From NCBI GenBank assembly GCA_021234155.1, contig JAJEKV010000419.1:124001-188000 (forward strand): 64,000 nt of DNA, given 5' to 3'. This stretch comes from Isoetes taiwanensis (Eukaryota; Streptophyta; Lycopodiopsida; Isoetales; Isoetaceae). Below are positions 53,711-64,000 of this stretch, one piece after another; position 1 is the first letter of the stretch, and every line of letters starts with the position of its first letter. The position numbers and the translations under genes are program-made. Under the pieces are notes generated by a model, which was not told where the DNA came from, did not search any database, and saw only the letters and a list, made by a program, of their open reading frames with translations.

Positions 53711-54334
53711 AGGGAAAGGGGGATTGTGGCCAAATACCCCGATTCTAAAAATCCATTTTATCCCCCATTGTTTTATAGGAAAGGGGGATTTAATAGGCAC
53801 TTTTGGGGGGTGTTTTTTGGGGTATAGGAGCATTTTTTTCGTTGTGCTATATTCTTTAAAGGAATTTTCATTTGCATGTTTTTTTATTCTTCCATTCAAT
53901 GTCCGCAATCGTGAAATGCTAAATTGTTGCCTGGACGTTTGGTTTCAACGGGATCCCCAGCTAGTAAATTTGAAACTTCTTTAACTTTAAGCAGAACGGG
54001 AGGCGGAGAATGCAAATGATCGCAATAGAAATCTCGAAATGCAAGTAAAGTTCCCATAGAAGATTTTTTGGATTACCTTTAGCAAGGACTCTTTTCTAAT
54101 GGCTTCAAGGATATTCAATAGTATATTCTATTGTCTTTGCAAATTTTTCTCAAGGACAGACTCCACAGCTTTCAAGTCTTGTAAACTATTAAACCCATCC
54201 ACAATCTGGTGCAGGTTCGGTCCAGAATGTGACCTTGCTCTTTTGACAATTGAGAATGATTAATTTTGGAAGGGTGTTGATGCATTGCAATTTGATAGCT
54301 TACTAGGACTCCAGATACTTATAATGAAGTTTGT

Positions 54335-54531
54335 GTGACCTCTCATATCTGTGATTTTTCTATATGCACACCATATGCCAAAGGTGTTCTCTTTTGTATT
54401 CTTTCATTGGGTTTAAGAGCCATCAAACCATGTGTGGCTGCACTTAGAGCAGATCAGTTTGATCGAAATGATCCTAAGCAGAAGAAACAATCATTCTGTA
54501 TTTTCAATTGGTATTATTTTGAGCTTGGTTA
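54335..54531 (+). pseudogene. NPF/PTR (nitrate/peptide) transporter fragment
   Basis: The frame contains GVLFCILSLGLRAIKPCVAA and LRADQFDRNDPKQKKQSF then CIFNWYYFELG and a stop. This matches the conserved GIKPC..FGADQFD..SFFNWFYF region of plant NPF transporters, with the usual G before IKPC replaced by A. Only about 65 of the roughly 600 residues are present and no other part is seen nearby. Confidence 0.8.
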
Positions 54532-54663
54532 GCAGTTCTATTATATAAAATTTGGGTGGAGCATTTTCTGCCCCATCCGCCTATCCCTGTGTGCCACGTG
54601 GCACACATTCTTTCCAAGAATCAGTGATTCTTCAAGTCCATTTTTCAGGAATCACTCATTCTC

Positions 54664-54691
<28 letters not shown>
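54664..54691. repeat. poly(A) run of about 28
   Basis: The run follows a stretch with a palindromic GTGCCACGTGGCAC (54589-54602). It could be the tail of a retroposed sequence inserted near the NPF fragment, but the 5' end and target duplication were not found. Confidence 0.6.
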
Positions 54692-54694
<3 letters not shown>

Positions 54695-54719
54695 TGTTTT
54701 TCACTAATTAGGTGTGTTT

Positions 54720-55560
54720 TCCAGTGATTTCTCAATCCCAGACAGAGTTGTAAAACCAACTGAAAAATTAGAGGCCGCAAAACTCAGTAGACAAAATCAG
54801 AGGCTGAAAAATCAGAGGTTGAAAAACTCAGTAGACAAATAGATGAATCAAGTGTAAGAATAAGCTAAAGAAACACAAAATAAAAGCTCATTGCCATGCT
54901 ACTCAACATAAAATAAAGACAAAGAATTGCACAAATCCATTTTTGGTCTCAAATCCGAGTCAATCCATCCAATCTTCAAGCTCATGCCATGGCCCTGCTT
55001 CATTCCCCTGGCCCTGCTTCGCCCCTGCTTCAGTCTGGCATCACAGGTGCTCCATTCTAACGACCCTACTTCTGGCCATCGCCCCTGCCTAAAGAGAAAG
55101 ATCCACAGGAAGTAAGCTCAGGAAGTAGAGATCCACAGCTATAAGCCTGCCAGCTCCAAGAAACTCGTCCACAACTATAAGCCAACTCTAAGAAACTCGT
55201 CCACGGCACGAAACTCGTCCAAGAAACTCCAAGGAGCTCGAAAAATGATAGGAAAGACACAATAAACTAAAGATCCTCCACACGCTTACAAAATCGTAGG
55301 CGCTCTTGAAAATGGGATTAAAAGAATGATCAGGCACAGGCACCTCAGAAAATGGCAAGAACAAACGGATCCAAGATACCTAGAGCCCTAGCGTCACGTC
55401 GACGCCATAGCCGGAGCTCGTCCGGCAAGACCAAAATGTGAACAATGAAATTGGCCACGTCAACAGAAAATTCTCCATCAAAATTTCACATTACATTAAT
55501 GTTCGTTTGGAAGGGATTCCGGCCTAGAAAATTGGCCGACGCGCGAAAATATAGGCTGGG
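54720..55560. other. no gene defended; small repeats
   Basis: Short duplications such as AGAGG(C/T)TGAAAAA near 54790-54830 and GAAACTCGTCCA near 55158-55230 occur. The open frames are short and not family-like. Confidence 0.4.
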
Positions 55561-58500
55561 TTTGGGGCTGGCCATATTAATATGCTTAAGTAGTAGTGTT
55601 TGTAGTTGAATCCCCTTTATATTGCCATGTGAATTTCAAAGGAAGCTCTTTTACAAGGCTTTGCCACATTCTGTAAAAGAAAATTGAATCTACCACTTCA
55701 TTCTGATATGTTGAGAATCATTGTAAGTTATGAAAAAAGGAACTGCATGACTAAAGCATATAGATTAATTCTAGTTTATATTTCTTTCATACATTTACAA
55801 GTAATAGATGTTGCTAAGTAATGTTGTCTTCAGTATAGGTTACATAAGTGTACGATACGTGTTAAACTACTTAGATACCATACCTGAATGTATGATACAT
55901 ATTGATTTATAAAATTTCGGCCTATACCTTTAATTGTACGTATAATGTACTACATAATATATTAAGCATGGAGAAAACAATGTTGTTCTTTTGTTATTTG
56001 TCAGCCATAGTCCATTAAATCCCAATCATTTTTGTATCCATTTGTAATAATCATGTGCTTAAAACCTACTATCCCTATATATTCGTCAGGATGGCAATGG
56101 TAGCAGCTTTTACTCTGAAATTGGCTTTCCAAACCAAGGGGATGTTGAAGGTTTTCTAATATCTATTTTAGCTTCCTGCTAAAGGTGTTTATTCGGCTTT
56201 ATTTCAGTGTATTCAAAGTCCTCTTGTTGTGTCTGCAAACTTCAAGAAACTTCTAGAACCCTTTTCTGTAAATTACCATAGGAGTGATGAATTAGCAATA
56301 ATTTGTGTACCACTACTAAATGAATTGAAGACAATAGCATCGAGTAAGCTAATACGGAGTATGATTACATGTGGCCTTGAATCGCATAAGGTTTGAGGAT
56401 CCATAAGTTGTTCAAAATCAACAAGGATTGTCAATATCAGTAATATCCATCTTCCCCTCCTCCCCCTCTTTTTTTTGTTGTCGAAGGACGCCATTCTTTA
56501 TTTAACCAAAAGTCAGATACAAGTGAAGATGCAAAGATAGGAATAAATCTCAGAGGGTAAGTATGAAAACCCACTGAGTGAAGCAACCTGCCTATGCATA
56601 AGAGCGCACATTCAAAACTCATTTCTAATCTCTTAGTCATTTTCAATGCCAAAGTTGTAAACGCGCAGGCTTGAATTATACGAAAGGATCTTCATAATAT
56701 CCTTAATGAAAACTCTGTTGAAAAAAGCAAAAGGAAGCATATTTCACCTAAATCTGTTTGTCTAGAATGTGGCTTGTATCCTTGCTAGATGACATAAATG
56801 GTGCAAAGATTAATGGCCATGTTATTACTAACATTTTGATGGTATAACCAATGTCAATGCACGTTATAACATGATGGCAAAACTTTATCGTATTCGTATT
56901 ACCTCGAAAATGTCATTGTGATAAATGGATTTACACAGATAATATTATAAAGGCTAGACTTGTTGAAGCTTGTTTAACCTTATATATGGCAAGAAACAAG
57001 CACCTAGAAAATAGATGCTTTTCTAAAATATACGCTTTTCTCAAATGACTCGGCTATGGTTCTGTAGCTGACTTGATTATACCATTGTGTCGAAGTCCAT
57101 CCATTTCTTTAGTTGTGCTTCATATTGATGGTGGATGATCATATTGTATCGGTTAAATGACATTGGGCTGAAAATAAAGTTCCCCTTAGATGGGACTACG
57201 TATTGCTCTATTATTGGTGCATATTGAATGGCTTTACAGCCTAGCCCAAAGCAATCACATCTGGAAAGTAGTAAAGAAGGCATTGTTTCTGCTAAATCCA
57301 TGTGATTAGCCAAAATCTTGGAAATCGACACCTATATTAGAGATGTTCTTCATTGTAGAAAACCAACGCTCCTTACAGCCTCCAAAGAAGAATCCAACGT
57401 TTCATGCTATCACTGTTTCATGCTTGCACAAACACATTGAAACGCATTATCATTCTGCTACAGGGCATATCATTATTGGTCAGTTGGATGTTCACCATTA
57501 CTATGAAATATCTATTGCATAATAAAGCTATTAATATGCTCAACATTCAATTCAGCAATTTATAGATGTCAAAAACTTCAACTTTGGAAAACTATGGCAT
57601 TTTCTTTGTACTCCATGGAACATTAGCTGAGGAATAGCAAAGTAGAATTCATTCCACGTGCTCCATTGTCACTATATTTGTCAAAATTCAATTTCCATTT
57701 TCTGCCTTCTTCACTCCTGCCTTTTTTGCTTGTGGTTGTTTCAAGCATGAATCTCCATTCTTATCAAATGCGACAAAAGGATGGCCGACCATAAAGTAAT
57801 TAGTATATGTAGGTCAATTGTTTGTTAAATTATTTGTCAATGACAAAGCAGCTTCCATGTGCAAAGGAGCTTTAAACTAAAAAATCTACATCATTAAGTT
57901 TTTTAAAGTACAAAAGGTTGTTATCATTTTTAGGATTGACAAAGCACCAAGATTCTTAAGGTAGAGGGTCCAGGAAGAGGCCATGATTCATTGGTTGGTT
58001 GATGCAAATACACCTTCAAATTGCAAAATAGCATCTTTATATAGCACAGTATGTTATCTATCAAAAAGAGAAAAGTAGTGTCTTTCTTCTTCCCAAGCAA
58101 TCGGCGCCCTCATTCACAAGGCCCTAAAAAACGAACGGTCACGTAAAAACAATATCAGATTATATAAAAACCATGTTGAATGTAGTTTTTTATACAACAA
58201 TTTATTTGATAGAAGAAAATCATATCCTATAGTGATTTTTCAAAACTTTTAATCGCTTACAACATGGTTATCGATGGTGGTTTTGAAAGCATAGTGGTTT
58301 GATAAAACTGGTTATAGTTTATGAGATGGTTTCACTACAAGCATTGTATATCATGTGATTTGTTAGAACTATTATTGATTTATTAGAATATGTAGCATAA
58401 TAATAGGGGGTTTTTTTTTGTATTTTTATACGCGGCGTATTGCAACGGACCTACTGATCAGTACATCTAGAGTGCACACGGTATTCTTATATCTAAATGG

Positions 58501-58820
58501 CATATTTATCTATGGTTTTGTAATGGTTTCATATTAGATATTATTTATTGACAAAATAAAATATTTTTAAATTCCAAATAAAGACATGCAAGCATCGAGG
58601 TCCACTGTTTTAGGGTTCATGTAAAAAAAAAAGGGCATCGAGGTGCTCTGTTTTAGGGTTCATGTGCTTTCGAGTGCGGTTAGGATTGCCAAATTTCCTT
58701 CGATTTCAGGAGGACAGAGCAGCGGTTGAAGCTATGCTTATGAAGCAGCGGCGGAAGCTATCAACAATGGAGCAATTCTTGCTTGCATCCTTGTCACGGC
58801 AGAATATCTAGGTTGTAGAA
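55561..58820. other. gene-free AT-rich region
   Basis: I see no exon or recognisable element. A phrase CATCGAGGT..TTTTAGGGTTCATGT occurs twice near 58596 and 58637, just before the PPR fragment. Confidence 0.45.
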
Positions 58821-58845
58821 GCGTGGATCTGTAGAACCTTGTGAT

Positions 58846-59500
58846 ATGGGCACTTGGAAAGGGAAAAACATCTGGCTGTCATTGCTCACAGATCGTTTTG
58901 CCCAACTGCTTTGGGCTGACGAGGTAAGGATTGATAATAAGGTTGTTTTGCATTTCTGTATCAGGTTGTTCCGAAGGGGTTTGCCATTATTTCCAACATT
59001 GACATTGACTCAAATCTGGAACAACATGGAATGCTGATTTCCAGAGAAGTTGTATACACCCTCATACAGAAATGCACAAAAAAACCAGATTTGGGCATGT
59101 GCAGACGTGTAGAGGCTTTAATGGTTTGCAGCACGCTATATTCTATTCCTGTCTTCGCTGGTCATCTTATTCGCCTTTTTTTTCTGCCTTTGAAAGCTTG
59201 GTTGAAGCCAATCAAGTATTTTGCAAGGTTACAAGACCAAGTGAGTATATTTGGAATGCAATTATTGATGCCCATGCCAAGCTTGGGGAACTGGATTTGG
59301 CCTTTCAGTTTTATGATAAAATGCAGCATCTGGGCACTGAGCCAGATAAGTTTACATTCTTAAGCACGTTGAAGGGTTGCAGCATCACAAGCCACTATTT
59401 CAATTTCATTCAGTCTGTTCTTACATATCTCAGGAATTCCATGTTGTATTGCTCTTTATATTTTTTGTCTGACGGCATTCTCCCTCATCATTTGAGATGA
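58846..59500 (+). pseudogene. PPR protein fragment
   Basis: Starting from SREVVYTLIQKCTKKPD near 59040 and passing through a frameshift at about 59080-59190, the sequence gives SLVEANQVFCKV. A full pentatricopeptide unit follows: YIWNAIIDAHAKLGELDLAF and QFYDKMQHLGTEPDKFTFLS. It ends TLKGCS before losing similarity. PPR proteins bind organellar RNA. The family normally has many repeats; here only about two are visible, so this is a fragment or decayed copy. The first ORF (58846-59037) is not recognisably PPR. Confidence 0.7.
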
Positions 59501-60037
59501 AACAAGGATCTGCAGCAGCATAGACACCCACAACTGGGTATGTATTTGGTTCTGTAAGTTAAATTCTTGCTTTCATTCCAAATGCTAAGAGGATTGCTTT
59601 TTCTAAAAACGAAATCCATTTTGTCTCCGAGAATTAAGAATCATCAGCTATACGGTAAGCTTAATCTGGAGTAGTTGGTTTAATTTGAAAGTTAAAACCA
59701 ATGGATCCAATTAGTTTGAAAGGTTTTTGAACTGTTATTATGCTACATATTTGAGCTGTTCTTAGATATTGGACTACAGAACATCTGTCAGTATCCAGTA
59801 TCCAGGTTCAGACAGAGCCAAGATACATTTGAAGCTGCAAACATGCACATTACATGCATCAATCAATAGTATCACATCTTACATTGCTACAATATTCAAG
59901 CCTTTAAACTTTATATCATGGTTTCTATTTCTTTTTGTTATTTTAAATTCTTAAATAAATAGGTATCAATAAAATGTTTCTAATTGTGTCAATAGTATCA
60001 TTACAAATGTTTTCTACTTCGTTCATCAATTCTTACG

Positions 60038-60052
60038 GCCCCGAAGGGGCCA
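60038..60052. repeat. short GC palindrome
   Basis: GGCCCCGAAGGGGCC lies 12 bases left of the TTAA that flanks the foldback MITE. Confidence 0.8.
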
Positions 60053-60068
60053 AAATTTTTTGGGTTAA

Positions 60069-60455
60069 CACACAAACCATTACATTAATCACTCTAAAAT
60101 TAAATCCCCCTTGAAACCCCCTGTGGTTTGGGTGCATATTCACACGGGGGGTTACTTCGGGCAACGAGAGCTGTCGGATGGGCATATTTGCCCTTTATTC
60201 CAAGATCTAGACCGTATATAGCGATCCTCGTTTGTGGGGTATGCATGTACAAGATTTTGTATACTGTATATTAAGGTTTATAAAATACTATAAGGTTTGA
60301 AAAAATATACTTAATGGTGTTAATTTTGTACATGTATTGTAAATTTTTTGGGGCTCTCGCTGCCCGAAGTAACCCCCCGTGTGAATATGCACCCAAACCA
60401 CAGGGGGTTTCAAGGGGGATTTAATTTTAGAGTGATTAATGTAATGGTTTGTGTG
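60069..60455. mobile_element. 387-bp foldback MITE with TTAA flanks
   Basis: Arms 60069-60170 and 60354-60455 are reverse complements over 102 bases with one mismatch, starting CACACAAACCATTAC. TTAA lies on both sides (60065-60068 and 60456-60459), the target used by piggyBac and Kolobok-type elements. The inner part is AT-rich and noncoding. The near-perfect arms imply recent insertion. Confidence 0.93.
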
Positions 60456-60459
60456 TTAA

Positions 60460-62600
60460 TGATTTGTTGAAACCCCTGAATGATAATGGCATGATAGATA
60501 GATCTAAAGATTACTTCACTATGTTCAAGAACCATGAACAATATCAGTATGTTTTTCTTTACTCATCTAATGGTTCATGAATAAGCATTAAACCTTAGTT
60601 TGGTGTATATGAGATGATGAACCTTGCCACTTTGAAGTGATTCCATATATTCAAATTGGATCACCATACCCACATGCATTGCTTACATTTTTTCATCTTT
60701 ATCATTTATGCACCACTTACTTTTGGCCTGGCTTCAATTCTCCACCTCTTAACTTGGACATTGTTTTATTCTTTTGTTACCTTAGCTTGGTGGTCAGTCC
60801 ATTGGGCTAGTAACCATGAGGTTTGTGTTATATTGAGACTGTCGTAGAAGAGGGCCAACAACCCCGATTGCCAGTGCCTTAAATATTGGGTGTAGTCATG
60901 TTTAAACCATGGGGATATCTATGGTATATATGCTCTTTTCCTTTTTGAAGGATCTGTCCGTTCCTTCGCCTCCAATTCTGCCTCAATTTTGCTCCTTCTT
61001 GTTGCCCCAATATATATGCAAAAGCTCAAATTTGGTGATGGCAAGCTCAAATCCAGCGATGGGCTCCAGTATTTCAAAACCAATCTATGGATAAGGAAGA
61101 ATAAAGGGAATCAAAATCGGAAATCTCAGCCATGAAGGCCAAAACATTGGGCATCAATGCATTTGTTAAGATTTTTGTCACAGCAGCCACTTCAACTCCT
61201 CGTACTCTTTGTCATGCATTTCAACAACCATTGAATTACCTTTTTTAGTATCCATTGACCTCATGAGGTCGAAACATGGCCGTTTGGCCCCATCTTCATT
61301 TCATCCCATGCCTCCAAAGGGATATTAACCGAATGGCTTGGCTTGTTCCAATATATGAACAATGTCTTGTCGCATAGAAGGTTGCCCGTAAGGAGCCAAA
61401 ACTAACCCAAGACTAACCCGAAGATCTGAAGCTCATTCTTGGGATATTTGAAAACCAGATAAGGCACTGGCTTCAAAAAATTAGGATGGACACTTAACTT
61501 TTGATTGTGACGAGGAGCCTAACATGGCAAATTCAAGGCAAAAGAGATTGTTAGTGACCAAGCTAAGAATTTTGTAATTGGATAAAAAATTACTCACTGA
61601 ATGGCTTTGACGAAAGGCTTGTTCAACGTTTTGAGCCTTTTTTGCGTTTCTGGCACCTTAAAGTGGCTACGACTAAAGAAAACCCAAAAAATACACACCC
61701 AAATTGCCGGAAGGATTTGTGATGGGTCAAATCACTTCGAAAGAGAAAACGCTCAACATAAACCGTTGCAGAAGCTTCAATACCATGGAACTCAGAATTC
61801 GGCACTCAAAATCCATTGCAGGAGCTTCGAAATCGTGACAAAAACCTATTATAAATTCTTTTGGTACATCACGTCAAAAACCCCAGTAAACCTTGTGCAA
61901 TGGAAGCATAACGAAGAATCTGAGACGAAATTATGAGAAACCCCGTAGAACTCAATATAAGGAGTTGTGACTAAGAAAATAAAAAACTAGAACAGAATCT
62001 TGGTGAAAAACATGTCTTTGCATCAGGATGTTGAAGGCATGGAGTGCATATTGGTGGAGCAGCCGATCAAGCCTAGCTGAAGACTTAATTCCAGCAGCCA
62101 CATTGCATGCAATCCTGGTACTTCATGCAAACTCTCAGACCTCAGCATATTCAACTTCTCTCCGTTTAGCAAGTATTGTAGGTTTGAAATCTTTTTGTTT
62201 TTGTTTTTTTTTTTCATATCTATGGCAGTGAACTAAGTAAATTCATTGCAAGATGCTGCCTCAACACGCATCTCCTCCACACATTACGAATTTCGTTGGA
62301 ATATGCCTAACTCCTCACAACCACCCCTAGGGATTTCCCTATGGGCAACCCAAAATTGGTTGCCTCAAGAAGACAAATGTCTAATACAACATAGAATGGC
62401 AAGGCAATAAGAAACCGTTCGCATTTGCTTGTCATTTTTTAAAAAATGTAAAGCCATGATTTTTTGCAAGATAGAAGGCGGCAATTAGGGTTAGAGTTGT
62501 GCTATAAAAGTGCATTTTGGATCAACAGGGCAGAGTAGAAGGGCGGCTATGGATTCTGAGTAGGCTATCTATTTTTATCTAGCAAAGCGAATGTAGACTC
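60460..62600. other. no gene defended
   Basis: Short open frames exist (for example 61601-61936 on +), but none shows family features or a framed splice structure. On the - strand 61.2-61.5 kb reads partly protein-like (WNKPSHSVNIPLEAWDEM) with stops, possibly an old element remnant. Confidence 0.35.
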
Positions 62601-62601
62601 G

Positions 62602-63147
62602 ATGTGGAAGGCGCCAAATAATTGGCAAGCAAGGTTATGGCAGTTCTTGGATCCCCTGAAACTCGACATTCTAGCATCCAGATGTGCGTGCCATGGGGTA
62701 TTTATCATATTTCATCTAGTTTACTTGCTACTTAGAAGGAAACTCCGCCTCATGCGGCCTCATGCTGATAGAATAGGTTGGATGTACGTAGTGTATGATA
62801 TGTTTTAAATTTTTTTTTTCTATGAATCATTACTGATGGTTTGGGAGGCCTTCCTTATTTATCGTTCATTGTTCTTTACTGCATGGCAACACAATGAAGG
62901 TAAGTTTGTGTATGTGGTGTTAGGAAGCTTGGTTATAATGTTGATAATGCAAGCAGTCTTTCTCATAGGCTGTCTTTGTGATGTCGAAGTGCTTTTAGGA
63001 TGGGTGTTGGAAATACGTTTTGTTGCTAGGAATTCAAGATTTTATAAGCTTTCAATCCCATTACCTGTAAAAATTGTTGTTTCTTTCTTGTTATTTTGTT
63101 CCTGTAAACTAGAATGGGAACGATTTAAATATAATCAAAGATTTTGA
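62602..63147 (+). other. two hydrophobic open frames, unidentified
   Basis: 62602-62808 reads WQARLWQFLDPLKLDILASR then a hydrophobic VFIIFHLVYLLL. 62836-63147 has two strongly hydrophobic stretches (VYVVLGSLVIMLIMQAVFLI and LPVKIVVSFLLFC). They could be exons of a membrane protein or a decayed transporter. I cannot name a family. Confidence 0.25.
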
Positions 63148-64000
63148 CAGTTTGCTGATTGATAATAAGGGCCTTGTTGTGCAGTTTCTTCTTTCATTTT
63201 ATGAATGGATAAAACTGTACGACTATGGCATATTACATATCAAGATAGTCTGCAAGACTTCTCACATAATACCTATGGTAAGACTGCAGAGAAAGTCCTG
63301 AAAATAGCATCATTTATTGTCTTCATTTTGATGCATGTGTTTATTTCCATCCAGTAGTTGATAATTATTTTCTGAATGGTGCTAGAAATGTTTGCACTTG
63401 GAAGTATCTCAAATAAGCAGGTTATTCTGGACGGACTTGGGATAAAACAAGGAATACTATTTCGTATACATCTTTTGGCAAGGTAAAGTTATTTCTTACA
63501 CTCCTTTTCTTGCCCTTTTGTTGGGACTGCCAGCATCTAACCAGGCATGGAACATAAAAACGTACATGCTGGCTGTTCAAGTTAAGTAGATTGATTAACA
63601 CGTTGTTATAATCAGAGTAAGAATGAAGATCTTCATAAGCATCACTTTTGCTTTGGTCAAACTAAATGTAACCTACATTCCTACATGAGTTTCTACTTCT
63701 AAGATAAGCGTGTATCTGCCAATGAAGTGTCCCTCAACTTTTCAAGTAAAGCAATAAAATTCAAGTCATTTTGTTCATATTGCTTGTCATGAGTACACCA
63801 TTTTGAATTGGAAGTGCATGTTTAAGTCACTGCTAACTCACTAAAACTTATCTAATCTGACTTCTCCTTGTCACAATATTTACCTACCAAAAGTTAGAAT
63901 TTTAGTTACATTTTCCATATATGTATACATGATCTGCTGGAAAACTTGGGGGTTTATCCAAAGTACTGAAGCCATAACCTTTGCTAGATGACCACCTGAA
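63148..64000. other. no gene seen at the right edge
   Basis: AT-rich DNA with no exon, repeat or element I can support. Confidence 0.45.

Noticed and set aside
54664..54691. SINE with poly(A) tail
   Set aside because: No A/B-box promoter or target duplication could be identified around the A-run.

Overview
This window looks like intergenic, repeat-dominated DNA from a large-genome land plant. The host-type coding remnants are all plant-like: an NPF/PTR transporter piece, a PPR piece, an F-box/JmjC demethylase-type pseudogene, an ARGOS-like microprotein and a gene with a plastid-type leader. Introns are T-rich GT-AG. A fern or other non-flowering plant would fit the mix of TE families, but that is inference and no marker gene here settles it.

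Layout. About 1.1-4.3 kb holds a spliced but broken Crypton-type tyrosine-recombinase gene (DUF3504-like). About 4.9-18.3 kb is a decayed L1-type LINE (ORF1 with a CCHC-like knuckle; ORF2 with endonuclease, reverse transcriptase, zf-RVT and an RNase H-like end). Two younger elements sit inside its reverse transcriptase ORF. One is a ~6.8-kb DNA transposon (8841-15651) carrying a broken transposase-like gene on + and a broken DNA-methyltransferase gene on -, with two arrays of a 24-bp perfect palindrome. The other is a 322-bp MITE (16461-16782) with perfect 22-bp inverted ends and a TTCT target duplication. Removing either insertion restores the LINE reading frame. A TTGAC-rich satellite follows (18.6-19.6 kb), then an inactivated FCP1/NIF-domain gene on - (20.2-21.7 kb).

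About 24.2-30.0 kb is bounded by perfect 30-bp inverted repeats, each containing a hairpin, and includes a ~1.65-kb nearly pure purine tract. About 31.3-41.4 kb is T-rich, gene-poor DNA with several long-range duplicated modules and (CT)n tracts. A 5'-truncated LINE with an intact 555-codon reading frame sits in one of those (CT)n tracts.

The right third (41.5-64 kb) has the only clean multi-exon gene, on - at 46.4-48.0 kb: a plastid-type leader and four exons whose splice phases all agree. It also holds an ARGOS-like ORF, JMJ21-like, NPF and PPR pseudogenes, tandem repeats, and a 387-bp foldback MITE flanked by TTAA (60069-60455). The remainder is AT-rich DNA in which I see no genes. No rRNA, tRNA or CRISPR array was seen.
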